From Mesorhizobium qingshengii (GTDB lineage Bacteria; Pseudomonadota; Alphaproteobacteria; Rhizobiales; Rhizobiaceae): a stretch of 64,000 bases of DNA. Below the pieces are notes generated by a model. It did not search any database and was not told the origin of the DNA. It was given only the letters and a program-made list of their open reading frames with translations. Location of the stretch: positions 88,242-152,241 of the forward strand of contig NZ_FMXM01000018.1 of assembly GCF_900103325.1 (NCBI RefSeq), given 5' to 3'. Position numbers and translations under genes: made by a program. Below are positions 33,828-42,600 of this stretch, piece after piece; positions within the stretch are counted from its first letter, which is position 1; every line of letters starts with the position of its first letter.

Positions 33828-34682
33828 ATGCCCGCCATACCGCGCAAGGATATACTGAAGAAATTCAGGGGAATGATCGACAAGGGCGTGCCGATCGTCG
33901 GCGGCGGCGCCGGCACCGGCCTGTCGGCGAAAGCCGAGGAAGCCGGCGGCATCGACCTCATCATCATCTACAATTCCGGCCGCTACCGGATGGCCGGGCG
34001 CGGCTCGGCCGCCGGCCTGCTCGCCTATGGCAACGCCAACGAGATCGTCAAGGAAATGGCCTATGAGGTGTTGCCGGTGGTCAGACACACGCCGGTGCTG
34101 GCCGGCGTCAACGGCACCGATCCGTTCGTCATCATGCCGCTGTTCCTGGCCGAACTGAAGAGGATGGGTTTTTCCGGCGTGCAGAATTTCCCCACCATCG
34201 GCCTGTTCGACGGCAACATGCGGCGGAGCTTCGAGGAAACCGGCATGGGCTTCGGGCTCGAGGTCGACATGATCGCCGAGGCGCACAAGCTCGACCTGCT
34301 GACGACGCCCTATGTCTTCAACCCGGACGAGGCCCGCGCCATGACCAAGGCCGGCGCCGACATCGTCGTCGCTCATATGGGCGTGACGACCGGCGGCTCG
34401 ATCGGCGCCACCTCGGCCAAGTCGCTTGACGACTGCGTCGTCGAGATCGACGCCATTGCCGCCGCCGCGCGTTCGGTGCGCAAGGATGTCATCCTGCTTT
34501 GCCATGGCGGGCCGATCTCGATGCCGGACGACGCCCGCTATATCCTCGACCGCTGCAAGGGCCTGCACGGCTTCTATGGCGCCAGCTCGATGGAACGGTT
34601 GCCAGCGGAAGCCGCGATCGCCAGGCAGACGGCTGATTTCAAGGCCGTCACGCTGCATAACCAGAAGAAAAAGAAGGGATGA
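33828..34682 (+). CDS. phosphoenolpyruvate-hydrolase-family TIM-barrel protein
   Basis: This 284-residue protein corresponds to the C-terminal half of plant Tm-1 (PEP_hydrolase family): VPIVGGGAGTGLSAKAEEAGGIDLIIIYNSGRYR at the start, VLAGVNGTDP and the end HGFYGASSMERLP. The active-site loops are complete. It is co-transcribed with the ATP-binding partner and followed by a cupin protein. Catabolic C-C bond or enol-pyruvyl chemistry is the family guess; the substrate is unknown. Confidence 0.85.
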   Translation: MPAIPRKDILKKFRGMIDKGVPIVGGGAGTGLSAKAEEAGGIDLIIIYNSGRYRMAGRGSAAGLLAYGNANEIVKEMAYEVLPVVRHTPVLAGVNGTDPFVIMPLFLAELKRMGFSGVQNFPTIGLFDGNMRRSFEETGMGFGLEVDMIAEAHKLDLLTTPYVFNPDEARAMTKAGADIVVAHMGVTTGGSIGATSAKSLDDCVVEIDAIAAAARSVRKDVILLCHGGPISMPDDARYILDRCKGLHGFYGASSMERLPAEAAIARQTADFKAVTLHNQKKKKG

Positions 34683-34685
34683 GAG

Positions 34686-35105
34686 ATGACCGACAGGAGC
34701 AAAATGTTTGTCTATCCGAAGGACGTGAGCGCCTTCGGTTTCGACTGGGGCATGCTGGCGCTGACCGTGGCGCCCGAGGTGAATGGCGCGACGCGCTTTT
34801 CCGGCGGCGTGGTCGACCTGCCGTCAGGCAAGGGCCACACCCGCCACAATCATCCAGGCGCTGAGGAGATCATCTTCGTCATCTCCGGCAACGGCGAACA
34901 GATGGTCGAGGACGAGAAGGGCAATCCGGTGGTCGAGAAGGTCGGTCCCGGCTGCACTATCTACGTGCCGGAAAGCCGCTTCCACTCCACGCTCAACACC
35001 GGCGACGGACCGATGCAGCTCTTCGTCGTCTATTCGCCGGCCGGACCCGAACTGGTGTTGCGGGAACTGCCGGATTTCAGGCTGATCCCGGCGGGAAGCA
35101 AATAG
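34686..35105 (+). CDS. cupin-domain protein
   Basis: This 139-residue single-cupin protein has the two conserved motifs GHTRHNHPGAEEIIFVISGNGE (with the metal-binding His-His-Glu) and GCTIYVPESRFHSTLNTGD (with the late His). Metal binding is therefore likely. It starts 3 bases after the Tm-1-type barrel gene, so it is the third gene of that operon. Sugar or ketoacid isomerase and dioxygenase functions are both possible. Confidence 0.8.
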   Translation: MTDRSKMFVYPKDVSAFGFDWGMLALTVAPEVNGATRFSGGVVDLPSGKGHTRHNHPGAEEIIFVISGNGEQMVEDEKGNPVVEKVGPGCTIYVPESRFHSTLNTGDGPMQLFVVYSPAGPELVLRELPDFRLIPAGSK

Positions 35106-35115
35106 GAGGTGCTCG

Positions 35116-35140
35116 CTTCTCCCCGTTCTACGGGGAGAAG
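35116..35140. terminator. bidirectional hairpin between convergent operons
   Basis: CTTCTCCCCG pairs perfectly with CGGGGAGAAG around TTCTA. It sits 10 bases after the cupin stop, facing the convergent peptidase gene, followed by GTGCCGGCAGGCGGATGAGG. The motif with this tail resembles a widespread rhizobial intergenic repeat and may terminate transcription from both sides. Confidence 0.55.
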
Positions 35141-35182
35141 GTGCCGGCAGGCGGATGAGGGCAGCGCCTGTGGTTCGCGGGT

Positions 35183-36370
35183 TCAGGCCCCACCTCTGTT
35201 CCACCCTCGGCCCCGGTCACCGAACATCACATAACCAGCGTCGGTCACCGCAACCGTGTCTTCCAGCTTGATGAAGCCGCGCGTCGGGTGGAGCATCGTC
35301 GTCTCGATCGACAGCACCATGTTTTTTTCCAGCGGCTTTGCCGCGTAGGTGCCTTCATAGGTCACTGGATGATTGGTCATCAGGAATGGCGCTTCGTGCG
35401 TGATCAGCCCCATGCCGTGGGCGAAGAAATCCGTGTAGGGCGCGACCTTGGATTTCTTCAGCACGCCCTCGGCGTGAGCAATCATGTCGCCGCCCAGCGT
35501 GCCCGCCTTCACCTTCGAAAAGGCCGCCTGCTGCACTGTTTCGACCTCGGCCAGCAGGTCCTCGAGTTCGGCATCCGGTTCGCCGAGAATACCCATCCGG
35601 CAGAGGTCGCCGATATAGCCATGATAGTTGCCGCCGGAATCGATCGATAGCACCTCGCCCTTCTTCCAGGCTTGCGGCGAGGCGGCGCGGTTGTGGCTGG
35701 AGCCCAGCGTCAGCAGGCAATATTCGAAATGCGCGCCGCGATTGGTTTCCTCACGCCGCAACTGCTCGATGATCTCGGTCTTGGTCGTGCCTTCACGTGC
35801 CCAGGCAATGGTTGCCAGCATGGAATCGGTGATCAGTTCGGAGGCCGTGCGCAGCTTCTCAAGCTCCGCATCGGTCTTGATGGCGCGCATGCTTTCCAGC
35901 ATGGCCGTCGCATCGATCAGCTTGGCATCCGGCAGCGCCTTGCGGATCAGCGCAAAGGCGTCCGACGGCAGGAAGCCCGGCTCGATGCCGATGCGGGCGC
36001 CAGCCTTGCCGATCTTCCGCAGGTGCTCGACCGCGAGGTTGGCGGCATCGAGCGTACCCCAGCAGGCGGCGTGCAGCGTCGGCGTCCAGAACGGATTGTT
36101 CTGGTGCTCGCCGCCTTCCATGCGGTTGCCGATATAGGCGGCATGATCGGGCCCGCCCTTCTCATAGATGACGACGGGCAGATAACGGCTGTGGCCGATC
36201 GCATCCATCGCGGCGAAGAAGATGAACTTGTAGCCGCCAAGCAGATATTGCGTGTTGTGCTTGGAGGTGGCGAGCAGCACATCGATGCCGGCCTCCTCCA
36301 TCAGCCGGTCGACCCTTGCCTGGTCGAACGGGATATTGCCGGCGGCATTCTTGCCCGGAGCAACGTTCAT
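35183..36370 (-). CDS. M24-family metallopeptidase (Xaa-Pro aminopeptidase-like)
   Basis: This 395-residue protein has the creatinase-type N-domain and the M24 pita-bread catalytic domain. The five metal ligands are recognisable: Asp in LSIDSGGNYHG, Asp in YIGDLCRMG, His in FAHGMGLITHE, Glu in VLSIETTM and Glu in IKLEDTV. GGGAGAGAG before the ATG sets the start. It may cleave peptides brought in by the divergent ABC importer, or hydrolyse a small C-N substrate as creatinase-like members do. Confidence 0.88.
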   Translation of the reverse strand: MNVAPGKNAAGNIPFDQARVDRLMEEAGIDVLLATSKHNTQYLLGGYKFIFFAAMDAIGHSRYLPVVIYEKGGPDHAAYIGNRMEGGEHQNNPFWTPTLHAACWGTLDAANLAVEHLRKIGKAGARIGIEPGFLPSDAFALIRKALPDAKLIDATAMLESMRAIKTDAELEKLRTASELITDSMLATIAWAREGTTKTEIIEQLRREETNRGAHFEYCLLTLGSSHNRAASPQAWKKGEVLSIDSGGNYHGYIGDLCRMGILGEPDAELEDLLAEVETVQQAAFSKVKAGTLGGDMIAHAEGVLKKSKVAPYTDFFAHGMGLITHEAPFLMTNHPVTYEGTYAAKPLEKNMVLSIETTMLHPTRGFIKLEDTVAVTDAGYVMFGDRGRGWNRGGA

Positions 36371-36744
36371 CTCTCTCTCCCTGAATTGCCTGGGATCGCC
36401 GGCTGTTCTGCTCCCGATCCCTCGGTTGTGGGTCAAGTCTGCACTATTTTGCCCACTCTGGTCTATCCAGGAATAGGAAAAACAGCCCCGACTGACGTCA
36501 CCCTGGCACTATCCGTCGCCAATCCAACAAATCTGGTCCTACCAGATTGATCGAATTGAACCGCTTCGTCCAAACTGGTCCAGCGGACGGAAATTTCAAA
36601 GCCAAGCGAGGATGCGCCAATTCCGTCTCTGGCGAAACCCTCGGCAAGGCTCATAATCGTGACCGCTAGGATGCAGGCTGGCTCGCGGGCATCCGAGGGG
36701 TATTGGCGCACCCGGTCGGGTTGCGGAGAGGACGGAGTTCGATC
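36371..36744. promoter_or_regulatory. divergent promoter region with a perfect TGGT-N3-ACCA palindrome
   Basis: This 374-base gap between the M24 peptidase and the peptide importer has no gene. ATCTGGTCCTACCAGAT (36531-36547) has perfect 7-base arms and differs from the site at 31805 only in the spacer. A degenerate copy, TCTGGTCTATCCAGGA, lies at 36457-36472, and a half site ACTGGTCCAG lies near 36567. The set suggests a FadR-type repressor acting on both directions. Confidence 0.6.
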
Positions 36745-38355
36745 ATGTCAGGTTTCAATATTTCCAGACGCACGATGCTTGCTGGCTCGGCGATGCTGCT
36801 GGCCTCCACCGCCATGCCTGATATCGGCTGGGCGCAAACGCCGAAGAAGGGTGGGCGGCTGGTGCTCGCCGCCGATTCCGAGCCGCGCAACCTCAACCCG
36901 GCGATTGTCGCCTCCAACGGTGTCTTTTTCATCTCCAGCAAGATCGTCGAAACGCTGGCCGAAGCCTCCTTCGACGGCAAGGACGGGCTCGCGCCGCGAC
37001 TGGCGCTGAGCTGGGAGGGTGCCGCCGACGGCCTCTCGGTGACGTTCAAACTGCGCGACGGCGTCAAATGGCATGACGGCAAGCCGTTCACGTCGGCCGA
37101 CGTCGCCTTCTCGGCGCTGCAGATCTGGAAGCCGCTGCAGAATCTCGGCCGCACCGTTTTCAAGGATCTGGCTAGCGTCGACACCCCTGACGATCTCACC
37201 GCTGTGTTCAAATTCGCCAAGCCGACACCGTTCCAGTTGATCCGCAACGCGCTGCCAGCGCTGAGCAGCGTGGTGCCGAAGCACATCTACGAGGTCGGCA
37301 AGATCGAGGACAACCCGGCCAACAACGCCCCCATCGGCACCGGGCCGTTCAAATTCGGCGAATACAAGGCCGGCCAGTATTACCGGCTGACGAAGAACAC
37401 CGATTATTGGGGCAAGGACGAGCCCTATCTCGACGAGATCATCTATCAGGTGCTGCCCGACCGCACGTCGGCGGCGAGCGCGCTCGAAGCAGAAGAAATC
37501 CAGCTCGCGGCTTTCTCTGCCGTGCCGCTTGCCGATCTCGACCGAATCTCCAAGGTGCCCGGCCTGAAAGTGATCTCCAAGGGTTATGAAGGGCTCACTT
37601 ATCAGCTGGTCGTCGAGATCAATCATCGCCGCAAGGAACTGGCCGACCTCAAGGTGCGCCAGGCGATCGCGCACGCCATCGACAAGGAATTCGTCGTCAA
37701 GACGGTGTTCCTCGGTTATGCCGCCACCGCCACGGGCCCGGTGCCTAAGAACGATCCGCAGTTCTACACCGCCGACGTGCCGACCTATCCATTCGACGTC
37801 GCCAAGGCCAACGCGCTGCTCGACGAAGCCGGGTACAAAAAAGGCCCGGACGGCAAGCGCTTCACGCTGAAACTTTTGCCGGCGCCCTATTTCAACGAGA
37901 CCAAGCAGTTCGGCGGCTATCTGCGCCAGGCGCTCGCCGCCATCGGCATCGACGCGCAACTGGTCAACAACGACTCGGCCGCGCACATCAAGGCCGTCTA
38001 CACCGACCACGCCTTCGACCTTGCCGTCGGCCCGCCGGTGTTCCGCGGCGATCCGGCGATCTCGACCACAATCCTGGTGCAGAGCGGCATTCCCGACGGC
38101 GTGCCCTTCTCCAACCAGGGCGGCTACAAGAACGATGCGCTCGACGCGCTGATCGCCAAGGCATCGGAAACGCTCGACACATCTGCCCGCACCGATCTCT
38201 ACAAGGAGTTCCAGAAGGAGGTCGCCGCTGACCTGCCGCTGATCAACGTCGCCGAGTGGAGTTTCATCAGCGTCGCTCGTGACACCGTGGGCAATATCGC
38301 CAACAATCCGCGCTGGGCGGTGTCTAACTGGGCGGACACCTATCTGGCGGGCTGA
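36745..38355 (+). CDS. peptide/nickel-type ABC transporter substrate-binding protein
   Basis: This is a 536-residue family-5 binding protein. The N-terminus SRRTMLAGSAMLLASTAM looks like a twin-arginine signal, with cleavage after GWAQ near residue 32. The conserved SBP_bac_5 pieces GVKWHDGKPFTSADVAFS and IGTGPFKFGEY are present. It heads the operon with two permeases and two ATPases. Ligands of this class include peptides, amino-sugar compounds and opines, so the substrate is open. Confidence 0.9.
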   Translation: MSGFNISRRTMLAGSAMLLASTAMPDIGWAQTPKKGGRLVLAADSEPRNLNPAIVASNGVFFISSKIVETLAEASFDGKDGLAPRLALSWEGAADGLSVTFKLRDGVKWHDGKPFTSADVAFSALQIWKPLQNLGRTVFKDLASVDTPDDLTAVFKFAKPTPFQLIRNALPALSSVVPKHIYEVGKIEDNPANNAPIGTGPFKFGEYKAGQYYRLTKNTDYWGKDEPYLDEIIYQVLPDRTSAASALEAEEIQLAAFSAVPLADLDRISKVPGLKVISKGYEGLTYQLVVEINHRRKELADLKVRQAIAHAIDKEFVVKTVFLGYAATATGPVPKNDPQFYTADVPTYPFDVAKANALLDEAGYKKGPDGKRFTLKLLPAPYFNETKQFGGYLRQALAAIGIDAQLVNNDSAAHIKAVYTDHAFDLAVGPPVFRGDPAISTTILVQSGIPDGVPFSNQGGYKNDALDALIAKASETLDTSARTDLYKEFQKEVAADLPLINVAEWSFISVARDTVGNIANNPRWAVSNWADTYLAG

Positions 38356-38451
38356 CCTCTCCAGGCTTGCAGATCGTTTATCCGGGTGCTCAGGTTCGAT
38401 AATGAGAGTTCCCTCGCACTCGCCTCTGTCCTGCCGGACATCTCCGCCGGG

Positions 38452-38597
38452 TTCACCCTCCCCCTTGTGGGGAGGGTCGACGAATGGGTGCCGCGAAGCG
38501 GCAACTGTTCGGCGGGGTGGGGGTAGTGGCGAAGACCTGAAGACCCCCACCCCCCCCCGCTTCGCGGATCGACCCTCCCCACAAGGGGGAGGGTGAA
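38452..38597. repeat. large inverted repeat with perfect 29-base arms
   Basis: The left arm (38452-38480) and right arm (38569-38597) are exact reverse complements of 29 bases, each itself containing a CCCTCCCC/GGGGAGGG hairpin. They enclose 88 bases rich in G and C. The right arm ends six bases before the permease ATG, and its GGAGGG at 38588-38593 is the only ribosome-binding site available to that gene. Confidence 0.75.
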
Positions 38598-38603
38598 AGT
38601 GGC

Positions 38604-39590
38604 ATGACCCGCGCCCTCATCCTCCTCCGTCGCCGCCTCATCGGCAGCGTCTTCGTGTTGCTGATCGTCGTCATCGGCACCTTCCTGCTGCTCGAAGCCG
38701 CACCCGGCGATGCCGTCGACGCCTATATCGTCTCGACCGGCGGCGACGCCGGCATGATCGAGCTGTTGCGCCACCGCTGGGGCCTCGACCAGTCGGAACT
38801 GACACGGCTGGCCAACTATCTCTGGGCGCTGCTGCACCTCGATCTCGGTCAGTCGGTGACGTTCTCGAGGCCGATCCGCGACGTGATCCTTGAACGGCTG
38901 CCCAACACGCTGCTGTTGATGGTCAGCGCCACAGCGCTTTCCTTCGGGCTGGGCTCGGCACTCGGCATCTATGCCGGCGCCAGACCCGGCAGCGTCCGTG
39001 ACCGCGTCCTGTCGATCGGCTCGCTGGCGCTTTATGCCGTACCGGGCTTTTGGCTCGGCCTGGTGCTGATCGTCGTCTTTGCCGTCGACCTGCGCTGGCT
39101 GCCGATCGGCGGCATCGAAACCCTGGCTTCCGACAAGACCGGCCTCGACCGCGCCGCCGACATCGCCATCCATCTCATCCTGCCGGTGGCGGCGCTCGGT
39201 TTCATCTACCTGGCGCTCTATCTGCGCATGATGCGAGCCGGCATGGCCGAGGTCTGGCGGCAGGATTTTGTGCTGGCCGCCCGCGCCAAGGGGCTTTCGC
39301 GCCGCCGCATCGTGCTCGCCCACGTCGCCCGCAACGCACTGCTGCCGCTGGTCACCATGCTCGGCTTGCAGTCGGCGCAGATGCTTGGCGGCAGCGTCGT
39401 CATCGAGAGTGTCTTTTCCGTGCCCGGCCTCGGCCGGCTGGCGCAGGAAGCGGTGGCCGCGCGCGACACGCCCTTGCTGCTCGGCATCATCCTCGTCAGT
39501 GCCGTGCTGGTCGTCGTCATCAACCTGCTCGTCGACATCGCCTATGCCTTTCTCGATCCGCGCGTCGGCGCCGGCGAGGCCGATGCATGA
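38604..39590 (+). CDS. peptide-type ABC transporter permease (DppB-like)
   Basis: This 328-residue permease has an N-terminal helix (residues about 10-30), a periplasmic stretch and the core with five further helices. The coupling loop is QDFVLAARAKGLSRRRIVLAHVARNALLP near residue 220, followed by the DppB mark LGGSVVIESVFSVPGLGRL. Its ATG follows the inverted repeat, so translation may depend on folding of that RNA. The end overlaps the next gene (ATGA). Confidence 0.92.
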   Translation: MTRALILLRRRLIGSVFVLLIVVIGTFLLLEAAPGDAVDAYIVSTGGDAGMIELLRHRWGLDQSELTRLANYLWALLHLDLGQSVTFSRPIRDVILERLPNTLLLMVSATALSFGLGSALGIYAGARPGSVRDRVLSIGSLALYAVPGFWLGLVLIVVFAVDLRWLPIGGIETLASDKTGLDRAADIAIHLILPVAALGFIYLALYLRMMRAGMAEVWRQDFVLAARAKGLSRRRIVLAHVARNALLPLVTMLGLQSAQMLGGSVVIESVFSVPGLGRLAQEAVAARDTPLLLGIILVSAVLVVVINLLVDIAYAFLDPRVGAGEADA

Positions 39591-40417
39591 GCCGCTTCCG
39601 CCGCTTTCTGCGCACGCCCGAGGCAGTTGCGGGCGCCATCATCCTGGCGGCACTGATCGCCATGGCGCTGTCGGCATCGCTGCTGTTTCCCGGCGACCCG
39701 CAAGCGATCGCCGGTCCCGCACTTTTGCCGCCATTTCAGGACTGGTCGCTGCCGCTCGGCACCGATCGGCTCGGCCGCGACGTGCTGGCCGAGCTTTTCC
39801 ACGGCGCCCGCACTTCGCTGGCCGTCGGGCTGGCGGCAGCAGCGGCGGCGCTCGTCGTCGGCTCTGTGGTCGGTACGCTGGCCGGCTTTGCCGACGGCCT
39901 CGTCGACGAGGTGCTGATGCGCATCACCGAGGCCTTCCAGACCGTGCCGAGCTTCCTGCTGGCGCTGGCCTTCGTCAGCGTTGTCGGGCCGTCGCTCGGC
40001 ATCGTGGTGATTGCTATCGCGCTTGGCACCTGGACAGGGCCTGCTCGAGTCGCCCGCGCGGAAGTGCTCTCCATCCGTGAGCGCGATTATGTTGCCAGCG
40101 CCCGCGCCGTCGGCATGCATCCGCTGGCGATCGCCTTTCGCGAGGTGCTGCCCAATGCGTTGCCGCCAGTGCTTGCGATGTCTTCGGTGATCGTCGCCGC
40201 CGCGATCCTCACCGAAGCGGCCTTGTCCTTTCTCGGCTTGGGTGACCCCAACCGGGTCACCTGGGGCGGCATGATCGCTGAAGGCCGCGCCGTGCTGCGC
40301 ACCGCCCCCTTCCTGTCGATCGTCCCGGGCATTGCACTGGTGCTGACTGTACTGGGCGTCTATCTCGCTGGTGAGGGCGTCGTCGAGACAACGGCCGTGA
40401 GAAGAGGCCTGTCGTGA
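39587..40417 (+). CDS. peptide-type ABC transporter permease (DppC-like)
   Basis: This is a 276-residue permease. LGTDRLGRDVLAELFHGARTSL near residue 55 and the coupling loop RDYVASARAVGMHPLAIAFREVLPNALPP are hallmarks of the DppC half. The ATG at 39587 overlaps the stop of the DppB-like gene, and its own stop overlaps the GTG of the ATPase gene, so all subunits are translationally coupled. Confidence 0.92.
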   Translation: MSRFRRFLRTPEAVAGAIILAALIAMALSASLLFPGDPQAIAGPALLPPFQDWSLPLGTDRLGRDVLAELFHGARTSLAVGLAAAAAALVVGSVVGTLAGFADGLVDEVLMRITEAFQTVPSFLLALAFVSVVGPSLGIVVIAIALGTWTGPARVARAEVLSIRERDYVASARAVGMHPLAIAFREVLPNALPPVLAMSSVIVAAAILTEAALSFLGLGDPNRVTWGGMIAEGRAVLRTAPFLSIVPGIALVLTVLGVYLAGEGVVETTAVRRGLS

Positions 40418-41211
40418 CCGTTCTGGCTTCGATCCGCGACCTAACGGTGACCTACCGCCGCGACGGCACCGAAGTGGCGGCACTGAAAAATATCAGCCTC
40501 GATATCGCCGCTGGTGAGCGCCTCGCCATCATCGGCGAAAGCGGTTCGGGCAAGAGCACGCTGGCGCTGGCCATTGCCGGGCTGTTGCCGGCTCCATCTC
40601 GGATCGATGTGTGGATCGAGTGGCCCGGCCTCGGCCGAGTACCCCTCGGCGGCCGCGACATCGGCTTCGTCTTCCAGGATCCCTCCGCCAGCCTCGATCC
40701 GGTGATGCCGATCGGCCAACAGATCGCCGAGGTCGCGCGCACCCATCTCGGCCTCACATGGCCGCAGGCGTACGCGAAGGCAAAAAACTTGCTGGAGCGC
40801 GTCCGCCTGCCGGACCCGGACTCTGCCCTGCTGGCCTTCCCGCATCAGCTCTCCGGCGGCCAGAAACAGCGTGTGGCGATCGCCGCCGCGATTGCGGCCG
40901 GCCCGAAATTGCTGATCGCCGACGAGGCGACCTCCGCGCTCGACACCATCGTGCAGGCCGAGATCGTCACCTTGATCCGGCGGCTGGTGGCCGAAGACGG
41001 CATGACGCTGCTGTTCATCAGCCACGACATCGCACTGGCGGCCGAGCTTGCCGAGCGCATCGCCGTGTTCCGCCACGGCCAGTTGGTCGAGCTTGGCGCG
41101 ACGGCGCGGATTGTCGACGCCCCAGCCCAGCCTTACACACGCGCGCTGCTCGACGCCCATATCGGTCTCGACGCCGAACCGTTGTTGAACCGAAGCGGTC
41201 TCGCCACATGA
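40414..41211 (+). CDS. peptide-type ABC transporter ATPase (DppD-like)
   Basis: This 265-residue ATPase starts with GTG. Walker A is GESGSGKST near residue 42, the Q-loop is FVFQDPSASLDPVMPIGQQ, the signature is LSGGQKQRVAIAAA and Walker B is LLIADEATSALD. The Asp-Glu pair reads DEA rather than DEP, common in this group. The C-terminal iron-sulfur or Cys-rich tail found in many DppD proteins is absent, so this is a short version. Confidence 0.9.
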   Translation: MTVLASIRDLTVTYRRDGTEVAALKNISLDIAAGERLAIIGESGSGKSTLALAIAGLLPAPSRIDVWIEWPGLGRVPLGGRDIGFVFQDPSASLDPVMPIGQQIAEVARTHLGLTWPQAYAKAKNLLERVRLPDPDSALLAFPHQLSGGQKQRVAIAAAIAAGPKLLIADEATSALDTIVQAEIVTLIRRLVAEDGMTLLFISHDIALAAELAERIAVFRHGQLVELGATARIVDAPAQPYTRALLDAHIGLDAEPLLNRSGLAT

Positions 41212-41984
41212 GCCTGCTCACGGTTTCCAATCTCACCAAACGATACCCTCGCGGCGGCAAGAGCATCGCCGCCGTCGACGACGTCTCCTTTCATATCGAT
41301 CCCGGCGAGACGCTGGCACTGGCCGGGCCCTCCGGCAGCGGCAAGTCGACGATCGCGCGACTGGTGCTGCGATTGATCGAGCCGGACGCCGGACGCATCG
41401 AATTCGAAGACAATGATTTCCTCGCCTTGAGTGGCGCCAGCTTGCGTGCGCGCCGCGCGCGTCTGCAGACGGTGTTCCAGGATCCGCTTGCCGCCTTCAA
41501 CCCGCGCGCCACCGTGGCGCGCGTGCTCGACGATCCCTTGCGCATCCATGGCATCGCCTCGCGCTCCGAGCGCCCGCGCCGCATCGCCGCCTTGCTGGAG
41601 CGCGTCGGACTGGCGGCGGAGCTTGCATCGCGCGCCATCCATGAAATCTCCGGTGGCCAGCGGCAGCGCGTCGCCATCGCTCGCGCCATCGCCACGAAAC
41701 CGTCGCTGATCGTACTCGACGAGGCGGTGTCTGCCCTCGACGTTTCGGTGCGCGGGCAGATCCTCCACCTTTTGCTTGACCTGCAACGCCAGGAACGGAT
41801 CGCCTATCTCTTCATTTCGCATGATCTCGGCGTGGTCCGGGCTGTCGCCCACCGCGTCATCCTCCTCGATGCCGGGCGGATTGCCGAGAGCGGCGATGCC
41901 CGAGCCGTCATCGACGCGCCGCGATCGGCCATCGGCAAGGCGCTGCTGGCGGCGGCACCAAGATTGCACAGAACCAGACCATGA
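41208..41984 (+). CDS. peptide-type ABC transporter ATPase (DppF-like)
   Basis: This 258-residue ATPase has Walker A GPSGSGKST near residue 40, Q-loop QTVFQDPLAAFNPRATVARVL, signature ISGGQRQRVAIARA and Walker B LIVLDEAVSALD. The ATG overlaps the DppD stop by four bases. Its TGA stop at 41982-41984 lies inside the palindromic repeat that begins at 41981, so the last codons may have been set by repeat insertion. Confidence 0.9.
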   Translation: MSLLTVSNLTKRYPRGGKSIAAVDDVSFHIDPGETLALAGPSGSGKSTIARLVLRLIEPDAGRIEFEDNDFLALSGASLRARRARLQTVFQDPLAAFNPRATVARVLDDPLRIHGIASRSERPRRIAALLERVGLAAELASRAIHEISGGQRQRVAIARAIATKPSLIVLDEAVSALDVSVRGQILHLLLDLQRQERIAYLFISHDLGVVRAVAHRVILLDAGRIAESGDARAVIDAPRSAIGKALLAAAPRLHRTRP

Positions 41985-42044
41985 TCCCGAACCGAAGGAC
42001 CGCGCCAACGAAAAGTGGGACCCGATTTTCGCACAAGATTATGG
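41981..42044. repeat. rhizobial palindromic intergenic element, copy 3
   Basis: It begins ATGATCCCGAACCGAAGG and continues CGCGCCAACGAAAAGTGGG, closely matching copy 2 at 9638 (about 30 of the first 31 bases), then ends TTTTCGCACAAGATTATGG. The stop codon of the upstream ATPase gene is formed by the first bases of the repeat. Confidence 0.65.
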
Positions 42045-42065
42045 TCAAACAACAAGCCAGGGCGC

Positions 42066-42575
42066 ATGATGACCGACCCCGAAGCCAGAGCCGAAAAACT
42101 GTCGCGCGAACTCGATTCAGCCTTTCGCAACCGGGCCGATCTCTACCGCTTGTTCCTCGATGAGCTGAGCGGAGAACTGGGCGCCGAAAAGGCCGAGGCG
42201 ATCATGATCCGCGCCATCAACCAGCGCGGCAAGGAGGTGGCCGCGCCCGCTTTCGCCGCGTTCGGCCCCAATGACGCGCACGCGATCGGCGAAGCCTTCC
42301 TGGCGGTCAGCCCGGATGGAGGCCGCATGTACCCGACCGATGTCGAACGCGGCGACGACCGCATCGCCTTCCAGGTCAAACGCTGCCCGCTGAAGGACGC
42401 CTGGGCCGAGGCTGGGCTCGGCGATGAAAAGCTCGCCACGCTCTGCCGCATCGCCGGCGCCTTCGACCGTGGCTTGTTCGAGGCGACCGGCGTGCGTTTC
42501 GAAAATGTCATCTGGACGCCGGGCCACGGCTCCGGCTGTTGTCACATTGCACTGACGAACCGGGATGGCGCCTGA
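42066..42575 (+). CDS. L-2-amino-thiazoline-4-carboxylic acid hydrolase-like protein
   Basis: This 169-residue protein resembles the ATC-hydrolase family: a helical N-terminal half with AIMIRAINQRGKEVA, then CPLKDAWAEAGLGDEKLATLCRIAGAFDRGLFE, and the conserved Cys-Cys-His end GSGCCHIAL. Members open the thiazoline ring on the way to cysteine, but many only share the fold. A second in-frame ATG lies at 42069. It follows the importer operon by about 80 bases and could be its last gene. Confidence 0.72.
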   Translation: MMTDPEARAEKLSRELDSAFRNRADLYRLFLDELSGELGAEKAEAIMIRAINQRGKEVAAPAFAAFGPNDAHAIGEAFLAVSPDGGRMYPTDVERGDDRIAFQVKRCPLKDAWAEAGLGDEKLATLCRIAGAFDRGLFEATGVRFENVIWTPGHGSGCCHIALTNRDGA

Positions 42576-42600
42576 ACAAGCACTGCCCTATGCCTCGCTG

